5,513 bases of DNA from Dorea_D sp963559605 (GTDB lineage: Bacteria > Bacillota > Clostridia > Lachnospirales > Lachnospiraceae). A program made the position numbers and the translations under genes. The notes beneath the pieces are model-generated. The model was not told the origin of the DNA. It ran no database searches and was given only the letters and a program-made list of their open reading frames with translations. Where the stretch lies: NCBI GenBank assembly GCA_963559605.1, contig CAUWLL010000075.1:1-5513 (forward strand), written 5' to 3'. The stretch's first letter is position 1, and every line of letters begins with the position of its first letter. Positions 1 through 5,284 of this stretch are shown here, piece after piece.

Positions 1-27
1 GATGGAGAGCATTTCAAAATCACTCAT
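1..27 (-). CDS. N-terminus of small ORF, probable holin-like toxin (cut by window edge)
   Basis: Only the first nine codons lie inside the window; they read MSDFEMLSI on the minus strand. Seen: the ATG is at 27-25, preceded at an 8-nt distance by a strong ribosome site, AAAGGAGGG (44-36), so this is a real translation start. A well-spaced minus-strand promoter (222-194) lies further upstream. Known: very short hydrophobic proteins annotated as putative holin-like toxins in Firmicutes often begin with M-S-x-F/Y-E-x-L/M-S/T and continue into one membrane helix, commonly on mobile elements. The assignment is inferred from this short start only, because the diagnostic membrane segment lies outside the window. 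The long structured leader fits a small toxin mRNA, but no antisense RNA can be shown. Confidence 0.5.
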
Positions 28-35
28 AAGTCAAG

Positions 36-44
36 CCCTCCTTT
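36..44 (-). promoter_or_regulatory. Ribosome binding site of the minus-strand toxin-like ORF
   Basis: On the minus strand this reads AAAGGAGGG, eight bases before the ATG at 27. It is nearly a perfect anti-16S match and is the main reason for accepting such a short coding fragment. Confidence 0.75.
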
Positions 45-111
45 CCCAGATTTCCCGCAAGCAGGATTTCTATGTAATCAGAGGGTTCAGGTCTACGCTG
101 CCGCTTCGGTC

Positions 112-144
112 GTTGCTAAACGAGTGCCACCGGCACTCAGCAAC
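112..144 (-). other. Strong hairpin in the leader of the toxin-like ORF
   Basis: Two nested perfect stems: GTTGCT (112-117) pairs with AGCAAC (139-144), and GAGTGCC (122-128) pairs with GGCACTC (132-138) around a 3-nt loop, with AAAC (118-121) bulged. Flanking CAGAGGGTT (79-87) and AACCTCTG (142-149) could form an alternative outer stem, and CCG-CTT-CGG (101-109) a small one. No T-run follows on either strand, so this is not an ordinary terminator. It lies between the minus-strand promoter and the ribosome site, so it would be part of the mRNA leader. It could affect mRNA stability or translation, or be part of an overlapping small RNA. Confidence 0.6.
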
Positions 145-193
145 CTCTGTTGAAGGACTAACCGCCTACCATTCTCATGTAGTGCCTTGTTTT

Positions 194-222
194 ATGCTAT
201 CAAAGGGGATGTCTTGTGACAA
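194..222 (-). promoter_or_regulatory. Minus-strand promoter of the toxin-like ORF
   Basis: Read on the minus strand: -35 TTGTCA (222-217), a 17-nt spacer, then -10 TAGCAT (199-194) preceded by TGA, an extended -10. Transcription would start near 187 and give a leader of about 160 nt before the ATG at 27. That is long for such a small gene and contains the hairpin at 112-144. Predicted by eye only. Confidence 0.5.
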
Positions 223-346
223 GGAGAATATTTGATAAAGACAAAAAATTATTTTAACGGCTTATAAAAATGAACAATGAAATGAAATTACCAAACTAAG
301 AAATTATATGAGACTTAATTTATGAAAGGGGAAGTTTTTTAGAAAA

Positions 347-375
347 GGGACCAGAAAGTGACCAAGGCGTAACCA
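347..375. repeat. Three imperfect direct repeats with 11-bp period
   Basis: GGGACCA (347-353), GTGACCA (358-364) and GTAACCA (369-375) share the form G-N-N-A-C-C-A and start exactly 11 bp apart, about one helical turn. The last copy also begins a small inverted repeat, AACCA-GCA-TGGTT (371-383). This geometry is typical of a protein bound cooperatively on one DNA face, such as recombinase arm sites or repressor sites. The protein is not identifiable from the window. Confidence 0.5.
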
Positions 376-395
376 GCATGGTTTCCCAAACAGCA

Positions 396-435
396 AAACC
401 CGTTAACCTTCCGGCTAACGGGTTTCGTTGTTTTT
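396..435 (+). terminator. Intrinsic terminator, 10-bp stem
   Basis: AAACCCGTTA (396-405) pairs perfectly with TAACGGGTTT (416-425) across a 10-nt loop and is followed by the T-rich CGTTGTTTTT. It is strong in the plus direction. No plus-strand gene ends just upstream, so it may be the leftover end of a lost gene, or insulation of the cargo. Confidence 0.8.
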
Positions 436-494
436 ATAGTTATCTAAAGGAATGAGGTACTGTCTGAATAGTTTATATGTTGTTACATCATGTT

Positions 495-520
495 AAAAAG
501 CCCATGTTTTCGGGCTTTTT
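495..520. terminator. Bidirectional intrinsic terminator
   Basis: AAAAAGCCC (495-503) pairs with GGGCTTTTT (512-520) around an 8-nt loop. The A-run and T-run make it able to act in both directions. Together with the terminator at 396-435 it isolates the cargo from transcription entering from the left. Confidence 0.8.
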
Positions 521-542
521 CTGATTCATGGAGATTACCGAT

Positions 543-582
543 TGTTATAAAATGTTATAAAGAACTGTCCAGAAACTGTCCA
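543..582. repeat. Two adjacent pairs of short direct repeats
   Basis: TGTTATAAA occurs at 543-551 and 553-561 (period 10). AACTGTCCA occurs at 563-571 and 574-582 (period 11). A related ACTGTCTGA lies at 459-467. The near-helical periods suggest binding sites for a regulator or recombinase just upstream of the cargo promoter. No partner protein can be named. Confidence 0.5.
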
Positions 583-626
583 TAGATAAAAGAATAATAA
601 TAGTGTTGTTGAATGAGAACGTAAGA

Positions 627-660
627 TTGTTTGATAGCTAAGTGGATGATATAATATACA
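627..660 (+). promoter_or_regulatory. Promoter of the 706-2504 gene pair
   Basis: The best -10 is TATAAT (650-655), with TTGTTT (627-632) 17 nt upstream as -35. An overlapping alternative is TTGATA (631-636), an 18-nt spacer and TATACA (655-660). Either gives a start near 662-667 and a leader of about 40 nt to the ATG at 706. Confidence 0.5.
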
Positions 661-705
661 GAGACATTAAAATTATATATGAGAAAGAGAGGGTGTAAAG
701 TAAAT

Positions 706-1917
706 ATGCATGCAAACAAGGTAGAAGTATTGTCTGTGTCGGCGTTGAAACAGTTGATTGCAAAGCATCCATATTTAGATGATGAATTGAACCAAAAAGA
801 TAAATCACCTTCTTGGGATGGGTTCATTTATGTATATTCGGATAAAAAATTAAATAAAGGAAGTCTTGAAGTAAGAGTTCCCGTTCAGATAAAAGGGATT
901 AACAAACCGGATTTGATAAATAAAGCGTGGATAACATATCCGGCAGAGATAGAGGATTTACGGAATTACTATAATGAAAATGGGGCTTTGTATTTTGTCG
1001 TTTCAGTTTCTGATGATGGGAGCAGTGTGGGGTTTTTTTATAATATTTTAACACCCATTAAGTTAAAGAAGATATTAGAGTCCGTAAAAAGAGGTACTCA
1101 AAAAACTAAGAATATAGTATTACATAAAATGGATGTTGCAGAATTATATAATATTTTGCAACAGTATAAAATGGATTCTTTAAAACAGGGAAGTGGAAGG
1201 GGACAAATTGTAAATAATTATATTAGCCTAAAAAAATTAAAAGATATAGAACAAGTTAAAATTGAAATTGTATCAGATAAGAAAAAGGCTGAAATGGGTA
1301 CATTGCTAATTAAGGGGTACACGAATCTTTATGGAAAGATGAAAGATGATTCGATTTGGTATCCGGTAGAAACATTAGACAATACAGGCAAAATTTTGTG
1401 TATATATAATATGAATGTTAGTGTTAAGGGAAAAGTATTTTATACAAATGTTCAAAGAGTTTATTCTATGGATGAAGAATTATTCTTGCAATTAGGAAAG
1501 AATATAGAGGGCAGAATAAATAAACAGAGCTTGTCATTGGGAATAAAAGAGATACGTGAATTTGATGAAATACTAAACGATATTGATTTTTTGGCAGAAG
1601 TATGGGAACATAAACAGTTTGAAATAGATGGAAAAGAATTTAAAATAGATAGTTCATGTGAGAATGTTGAGAAAAGTTTCGCACAGTTGAAAAAAATTAT
1701 TGCATGTTTTATGAAAATAAAAAATGATTTTTTGATTCCATTTGAACGGTGGAATAAAAAGGAGAAAAGTGCTGTGTTAGACCTAGGAATGTTCATTATT
1801 CAGCACCCTGAACATGATTATGATGGCGCAACTTTTTATTTTGACGTACAAAAAAATGAATTTAAGATATTAATAGAAATGGATAAAGACAGTAATTTCT
1901 TGATGCAGGCAGTTTGA
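706..1917 (+). CDS. Uncharacterised protein with possible PD-(D/E)XK / DUF4365-like nuclease N-terminus
   Basis: A 403-residue soluble protein. ATG 706 is preferred over the in-frame ATG at 679: the purine-rich GAGAGGG lies upstream of 706, though at a long spacing of about 12 nt, while 679 has no ribosome site. Seen: the N-terminal third has a WDGFI strand (residues 37-41), a variable loop, then VPVQIKG (58-64). It continues with ITYPAEIEDLRNY (about 76-88) and a hydrophobic strand ending LYFVVSV (95-101). Known: D-G...QxK resembles the core of PD-(D/E)XK-like nucleases such as DUF4365 or Cap4-like domains in defence proteins. The remaining 270 residues are not recognised. Nuclease activity is inference; it could be a sensor without catalysis. 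It probably shares a transcript with the membrane protein 38 nt downstream. Confidence 0.65.
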   Translation: MHANKVEVLSVSALKQLIAKHPYLDDELNQKDKSPSWDGFIYVYSDKKLNKGSLEVRVPVQIKGINKPDLINKAWITYPAEIEDLRNYYNENGALYFVVSVSDDGSSVGFFYNILTPIKLKKILESVKRGTQKTKNIVLHKMDVAELYNILQQYKMDSLKQGSGRGQIVNNYISLKKLKDIEQVKIEIVSDKKKAEMGTLLIKGYTNLYGKMKDDSIWYPVETLDNTGKILCIYNMNVSVKGKVFYTNVQRVYSMDEELFLQLGKNIEGRINKQSLSLGIKEIREFDEILNDIDFLAEVWEHKQFEIDGKEFKIDSSCENVEKSFAQLKKIIACFMKIKNDFLIPFERWNKKEKSAVLDLGMFIIQHPEHDYDGATFYFDVQKNEFKILIEMDKDSNFLMQAV

Positions 1918-1955
1918 ATAGAAGATTAAATTGGTAAAAGGAGATGAGAGCGTGC

Positions 1956-2504
1956 ATGATAAACACACTAGAAACAATAGCAAATAATTTAGAGAAAGGT
2001 TTTATTGATTATTTAGGGATATTTACGCCGATAATTCTTTCCTGCATTGCGATTGTAATTTCCATGTGGAACAGTTTTTGGAGTCAAAAAATTAAACGTC
2101 TTGAGGCAAATATGGTTTGGAACGATTTGATTTGTTCTTTTTTTCTGCTTGTTCGGAATACGGGAAAGCAGACATTAGTGATAAAAAAGGTTGTATTATA
2201 TGTTGAAGATACAAAAAATGGAGAAATTCTAGAATTAGGTGAAAGAGACAATGTGTGGGCATGGGGACAACAAAAAGAGTTTATCAAAGAAAATGAAGTT
2301 ATAGTAATTAAACCGGTGTATGGCTCTATCTATGATATTTTTGGATACCGAGGACATTTTTTTGGAGTCGATGATGATAATAAAGATTATATTGTGAAAA
2401 TAAAGGTATTTGATATTGATGAAAAACATTGGGAGTTTACAACTTCTTTTACACTAGGACAAGTTGATGAAAAATTAGGGTATGCTGTTACAGTACAGGA
2501 TTAG
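1956..2504 (+). CDS. Small membrane-anchored protein of unknown function
   Basis: A 182-residue protein. ATG 1956 is chosen because the ribosome site AAAAGGAG (1936-1943) directly abuts the in-frame ATG at 1944, leaving that start no spacing; the spacing to 1956 is about 12 nt. Seen: one hydrophobic helix at about residues 21-42 (IFTPIILSCIAIVISMW), followed by SQKIKR. The positive charges suggest that the C-terminal 140 residues face the cytoplasm. That part has alternating hydrophobic strands around LLVRNTGKQTLVIKKVVLY (64-82), like a beta-sandwich. It has no signal-peptide cleavage site and no catalytic motif that I recognise. It follows the 706-1917 gene by 38 nt with no terminator or promoter between, so the two are probably an operon. 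A membrane-tethered partner or effector of that gene is possible but unproven. Confidence 0.7.
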   Translation: MINTLETIANNLEKGFIDYLGIFTPIILSCIAIVISMWNSFWSQKIKRLEANMVWNDLICSFFLLVRNTGKQTLVIKKVVLYVEDTKNGEILELGERDNVWAWGQQKEFIKENEVIVIKPVYGSIYDIFGYRGHFFGVDDDNKDYIVKIKVFDIDEKHWEFTTSFTLGQVDEKLGYAVTVQD

Positions 2505-2535
2505 TTGTGGTATAAAAATTTAGAAAATCAAATGC

Positions 2536-2564
2536 GTGTCACAGCAGGAGAAATATGGTATACT
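2536..2564 (+). promoter_or_regulatory. Promoter of the restriction endonuclease gene
   Basis: GTGTCA (2536-2541) as a weak -35, a 17-nt spacer and TATACT (2559-2564) preceded by TGG as an extended -10. The start would be near 2571, giving a leader of under 30 nt. A small inverted repeat, AGTGT (2568-2572) and ACACT (2582-2586), spans the predicted start. No terminator is visible after the membrane protein gene at 2504, so read-through from upstream is also possible. Confidence 0.5.
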
Positions 2565-2598
2565 TGCAGTGTAGAGATAAAACACTCTAACAGGTAAT

Positions 2599-3168
2599 AT
2601 GGCGATATATAATGAATTTGGGCTGATTGAAATTGATGAAGCCAGAATTGACGAAACATGTAATGCCTACTTCAAATGGAAAGACTTGAATACTTATATT
2701 TCTAACAACAGCCGCAGGGGAATAAATATGCCTGACGCAATTAGCGAGCCTATGGGTTGTTATTGCTTAGACTATTTATGGAATCGTGGCAGTGAAGTCG
2801 GCGACGCAACGAATCCTAAGACGGGCGAAAAAATCGAATTTAAAGCAACTTCCCGATTTGAAGGAGATTTGTCCTCTTTTGGACCGAAATGCGAATTTGA
2901 CGATTTGGTATTTTTGAGATTTAATTTAAACGAGAATTTACTGTATATCTATGACTTGAAAATCAATTCAGAAGAATTTGGTAAGTACCCTGCAAATAAA
3001 ACTCAAACAATCCAAGACCAAAAAGAACAGGGAAGACGACCACATGTGAGTTTGCAGCAGTTGTTTGTAGACGCACAGAATTTAGAGCCTGATATTATTT
3101 TCGATATTCGAAGATGTAAGGCTTATGACAGATTATCAGAATACTACCAAAAACTACTCGGTAAATAA
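2599..3168 (+). CDS. Type II restriction endonuclease, Bsp6I-like (predicted GCNGC)
   Basis: A 189-residue enzyme predicted to cleave unmethylated DNA at the site protected by the neighbouring C5 methyltransferase. Seen: a PD-(D/E)XK core with GDA (D69) followed by IEFKAT (E80, K82), an upstream acidic ISE (E50), and a well-ordered SRFEGDLSSFGP stretch (85-96) that probably packs near the active site. Known: Bsp6I-type enzymes are about this size, recognise GCNGC and are found beside C5 methyltransferases. The family call comes from remembered resemblance plus context, so the target site is inferred. The ATG at 2599 has only a weak AGG ribosome site 4 nt upstream, unlike the methyltransferase, which should keep endonuclease levels low. 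The gene has its own promoter and a strong terminator right after the stop codon. No controller (C) protein gene is present. Confidence 0.75.
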   Translation: MAIYNEFGLIEIDEARIDETCNAYFKWKDLNTYISNNSRRGINMPDAISEPMGCYCLDYLWNRGSEVGDATNPKTGEKIEFKATSRFEGDLSSFGPKCEFDDLVFLRFNLNENLLYIYDLKINSEEFGKYPANKTQTIQDQKEQGRRPHVSLQQLFVDAQNLEPDIIFDIRRCKAYDRLSEYYQKLLGK

Positions 3169-3172
3169 TACG

Positions 3173-3202
3173 AAAGGCAGAGTGTTTTATCTCTGCTTTT
3201 TT
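3173..3202 (+). terminator. Intrinsic terminator after the endonuclease gene
   Basis: GCAGAG (3177-3182) pairs with CTCTGC (3191-3196) around an 8-nt loop, extended by AAAG against TTTT, and followed by six T residues. It begins 5 nt after the endonuclease stop codon. It separates endonuclease transcription from that of the methyltransferase, so the two genes need separate promoters. Confidence 0.85.
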
Positions 3203-3213
3203 CGATTTGAAGA

Positions 3214-3242
3214 TTGCGGCGCGCCGCGATTTATGATAATAT
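3214..3242 (+). promoter_or_regulatory. Methyltransferase promoter overlapping a GCNGC palindrome
   Basis: One fit is TTGCGG (3214-3219), a 17-nt spacer and TAATAT (3237-3242) preceded by TGA, an extended -10. Alternatives are TTGAAG (3207-3212) with TATGAT (3232-3237), or TATAAT at 3247-3252 without a clear -35. In the first two the palindrome at 3216-3227 lies in the -35 or the spacer; for TATAAT it would lie just where a -35 is expected. A terminator directly upstream makes a promoter here necessary for the methyltransferase operon. Confidence 0.5.
3216..3227. promoter_or_regulatory. 12-bp all-G/C palindrome with two GCNGC sites (candidate operator)
   Basis: GCGGCGCGCCGC is a perfect palindrome with AT-rich sequence on both sides. 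It contains GCGGC (3216-3220) and GCCGC (3223-3227), both matching the predicted methyltransferase target. Known: some type II methyltransferases repress or modulate their own promoters through recognition sites located in them. Applying this here is inference. Confidence 0.55.
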
Positions 3243-3262
3243 GAATTATAATCAAATTGACT

Positions 3263-3269
3263 AGGAGAG
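3263..3269 (+). promoter_or_regulatory. Ribosome binding site deciding the methyltransferase start
   Basis: AGGAGAG lies 8 nt before ATG 3278. An in-frame TTG at 3257 lies upstream of this site and has no ribosome site of its own, so the ATG is the start. Confidence 0.8.
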
Positions 3270-3277
3270 AAAACAAA

Positions 3278-4252
3278 ATGTATAGTATTGCTTCATTTTT
3301 TGCAGGAGTAGGTGGAATAGACTTAGGCTTTGAACAAACTGGGGGGTTTAAAACTGTTTATGCAAACGAGTTTGATAAATATGCGAGTGAAACCTTTGAA
3401 CTTAATTTTCCGACAGTAAAAGTAGACCAAAGAGATGTTCATATTGTCCCTGTTGAAGATGTGCCACAAACAGATATTATAATAGGTGGATTTCCATGTC
3501 AGGCTTTTTCGATAGCAGGATATAGACAAGGCTTTGATGATGAAAAAGGTCGTGGGGAACTGTTTTTTGAACTGGTGCGTATGCTAGAAGCCAAAAGACC
3601 TAGAGTTGCACTGTTTGAAAATGTAAAAAATTTAGCAGGACATGATAATGGAAATACATTTAGAGTGATTTGTGAACAGTTAGACTTATTAGGGTATCAT
3701 TATACATCACAAGTATTAAACGCTATGAATTATGGGAATATGGCACAAAATAGAGAGCGTATTTATATTGTTGCATTTCGTGATAGCGAAGATTTCAACA
3801 AGTTTCATTGGCCGCTATCAATCCCTTTGACAAAAACAGTAAAAGATGTTATTGATTTTAATAAAAAGGTCGATGACAAATATTACTATACAGAGGGAAA
3901 ATATAAGGGCGATATATACGAACTTTTGGTAGAAGCAACAAAAAATGATGATTTGAAAAATCCAGCAATTTATCAATGGCGGAGAAAATATGTAAGACAG
4001 AATAAAAGTGGCGTTGTTCCGACTTTGACAGCAAATCAAGGAGAGGGCGGTCATAATGTCTGCATAGTAAAAACAAAAAATGGTTTGCGGAAAATGACAC
4101 CGAGAGAATGTTTTAACACACAGGGATTTCCAAAAGATTATAAGTTGCCGAAAAAACAGAGTGACGCAAGATTATATAAGCAGGCAGGTAATTCAGTATG
4201 CGTTCCCGTAATTAAGAGAATTGCAACAAGTATTTTAGAAGCAATGGAATAA
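3278..4252 (+). CDS. C5-cytosine DNA methyltransferase of the type II system
   Basis: A 324-residue enzyme that transfers a methyl group from S-adenosylmethionine to carbon 5 of cytosine, protecting host DNA from the adjacent endonuclease. Seen, in canonical order: motif I FFAGVGGIDLGF (7-18, cofactor binding), motif IV GGFPCQAFS (70-78, catalytic Cys74), motif VI ENV (114-116), motif VIII QNRER (157-161), motif IX around VVPTLTANQGEGG (246-258) and motif X QAGNSVCVP (302-310). The variable stretch at about 170-245 between motifs VIII and IX is the target recognition domain; its short length fits single-specificity enzymes. GCNGC is inferred from the partner endonuclease. No motif is missing and the length is normal, so the gene appears intact. 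It follows its own promoter and precedes vsr by 23 nt, probably on one transcript. Confidence 0.95.
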   Translation: MYSIASFFAGVGGIDLGFEQTGGFKTVYANEFDKYASETFELNFPTVKVDQRDVHIVPVEDVPQTDIIIGGFPCQAFSIAGYRQGFDDEKGRGELFFELVRMLEAKRPRVALFENVKNLAGHDNGNTFRVICEQLDLLGYHYTSQVLNAMNYGNMAQNRERIYIVAFRDSEDFNKFHWPLSIPLTKTVKDVIDFNKKVDDKYYYTEGKYKGDIYELLVEATKNDDLKNPAIYQWRRKYVRQNKSGVVPTLTANQGEGGHNVCIVKTKNGLRKMTPRECFNTQGFPKDYKLPKKQSDARLYKQAGNSVCVPVIKRIATSILEAME

Positions 4253-4275
4253 TTTGAATTTGGTTGGGTGGTAAT

Positions 4276-4761
4276 ATGGCAGATAACTTAACCGTAGAGC
4301 AAAGAAGAAAGAATATGCAACATATAAAAAGCAAAGATACAAAGATAGAAGTGGCTTTGCGTAAAGCATTGTGGAAGAAAGGCTTGCGGTACAGAAAGAA
4401 TTGTATTGATTTACCGGGGAAACCAGACATTGTTTTTACAAAATATAAAGTGGCAGTATTTTGTGATAGTGAGTTCTTTCATGGAAAAGATTGGGAAGTG
4501 TTGAAACCTCGTTTAGAGAAATCAAAAAATAGTGATTACTGGGTTAAAAAGATTTCAAGAAACCGAGAACGTGATGAGGAAGTCAACAAGCAGTTATTGT
4601 ATTTGGGATGGACGGTTATTCGCTTTTGGGGAAAAGATATCTTGAAAAATACTGATGAATGCGTAAGAGTAATAGAGGAGACTTTATTTGAGATATTTAT
4701 TGGTGATAATTTTCCTGATGAAGAATGGAATATTCAGAAAAGAGACGGTGATAAGATATGA
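4276..4761 (+). CDS. vsr: Very short patch repair endonuclease Vsr
   Basis: A 161-residue DNA mismatch endonuclease that nicks beside T:G mismatches formed when 5-methylcytosine deaminates, starting repair back to C:G. Seen: the family's N-terminal RRKNMQHIKSKDTKIE (10-25), LRYRKN (37-42), LPGKPDIVF (46-54) with catalytic Asp51, FCDSEFFHGKDW (62-73) with conserved His69, KISRNRERD (92-100), and GWTVIRFWGKD (111-121). ATG 4276 is preferred over an upstream in-frame TTG at 4264 because the ribosome-site-like GGGTGG (4266-4271) lies between them. It is 23 nt after the methyltransferase and overlaps the next gene by ATGA, so all three are probably co-transcribed. Oddity: many Vsr proteins have GCFWH in the 62-73 segment, whereas this one has SEFFHG, with the usual cysteine and tryptophan positions changed. 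Confidence 0.93.
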   Translation: MADNLTVEQRRKNMQHIKSKDTKIEVALRKALWKKGLRYRKNCIDLPGKPDIVFTKYKVAVFCDSEFFHGKDWEVLKPRLEKSKNSDYWVKKISRNRERDEEVNKQLLYLGWTVIRFWGKDILKNTDECVRVIEETLFEIFIGDNFPDEEWNIQKRDGDKI

Positions 4762-5243
4762 AGAACAAAACTATATTTGAAATACCGATTTATTCTATGA
4801 GTGAAAAAGAATTTAATAAGCGTTGGAAAAAAAGAAAGACATTTCTTTATAATCTATTTATTAGTGGTGGGAATACAGAAGAAGACTCAAAACTTTTTGT
4901 GTCCGATAGTTGTTTCCCGGGATGTGTGTGGAAGTATAATCAAATAATTGGTTTTATACGTATTTCTGTTTCAAAAAATGATGTATGGTTTGATGTATAC
5001 CGTTCTTTAGACAAGGTGTATTATGCAAAGAGCAAATACAAACATTTTATTCAAGATATTCATGCAAATGGAACTCATTTTTATGTTTCTAATCCAACGA
5101 ATGACTATATAAAAAAGAACATTTTAGAATGGCTAAAAGGGATTGAGGAAAGATATTTGGAAAAAAGATTCTTTGTGGATTATTCTGTTTTTGATAATCT
5201 TTGGGAGTATATAGATATAGCGCAAATAATGAAGAATATGTAA
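4758..5243 (+). CDS. Unrecognised 161-residue protein translationally coupled to vsr
   Basis: I do not recognise this protein with certainty. Its ATG overlaps the vsr stop codon (ATGA at 4758-4761) and has no good ribosome site of its own, which indicates translational coupling and a shared role or dosage with Vsr. Seen: a basic, probably helical N-terminal part (EKEFNKRWKKRKTFLYN, 16-32), a CFPGC pair of cysteines (52-56), a strand-rich middle (IIGFIRISVSKNDVWFDVYR, 63-82) and an aromatic, mixed-charge C-terminal half with probable helices at 117-135 and 144-158. It has no signal peptide or membrane helix. Codon use is AT-rich like its neighbours, and the frame is intact. Its position at the end of a restriction-modification operon suggests an accessory role in restriction or repair, but no function can be assigned. 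Confidence 0.75.
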   Translation: MKNKTIFEIPIYSMSEKEFNKRWKKRKTFLYNLFISGGNTEEDSKLFVSDSCFPGCVWKYNQIIGFIRISVSKNDVWFDVYRSLDKVYYAKSKYKHFIQDIHANGTHFYVSNPTNDYIKKNILEWLKGIEERYLEKRFFVDYSVFDNLWEYIDIAQIMKNM

Positions 5244-5284
5244 GAGAAAGCTTTAGTGACTATGTTCGGAGAGTCGATAGATTA

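Larger units (their letters stand above)
236..705. other. Gene-free stretch with phased repeats, two terminators and a promoter
   Basis: I see no convincing coding sequence here: reading frames are short and lack ribosome sites. The stretch holds three 11-bp-spaced direct repeats (347-375), two intrinsic terminators (396-435, 495-520), paired repeats (543-582) and the promoter of the next gene (627-660). It marks the change from GC-richer minus-strand sequence to AT-rich plus-strand cargo. It may contain remains of a recombination or attachment region, but no recombinase gene or att core can be shown. Confidence 0.55.

Noticed and set aside
2..235. Plus-strand open frame of 77 codons
   Set aside because: It has no ribosome site and lies antisense to a minus-strand promoter, structured leader and well-supported start at 27. 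It is most likely a chance frame across the leader.
341..370. Possible tail of an integrase gene in the phrase around 347-370
   Set aside because: The open frame there is short, interrupted by a stop codon at about 339-341, and the residues do not show integrase motifs. The phased repeats are the firmer reading.
679..705. Upstream in-frame ATG as start of the nuclease-like gene
   Set aside because: It has no ribosome site ahead of it and lies only about 15-20 nt from the predicted transcription start. The purine-rich GAGAGGG lies inside this extension and serves ATG 706.
1461..1796. Minus-strand open frame of 111 codons inside the nuclease-like gene
   Set aside because: It is antisense to a well-supported gene, has no ribosome site and is rich in Ser, Phe and Ile, as expected for the complement of AT-rich coding DNA. 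The shorter minus-strand frames in the other genes were rejected for the same reasons.
2568..2586. AGTGT/ACACT inverted repeat as a controller-protein operator
   Set aside because: The arms are only 5 bp, a single copy is present, it lies downstream of the -10, and no controller gene exists in the window. It is noted within the promoter entry only.
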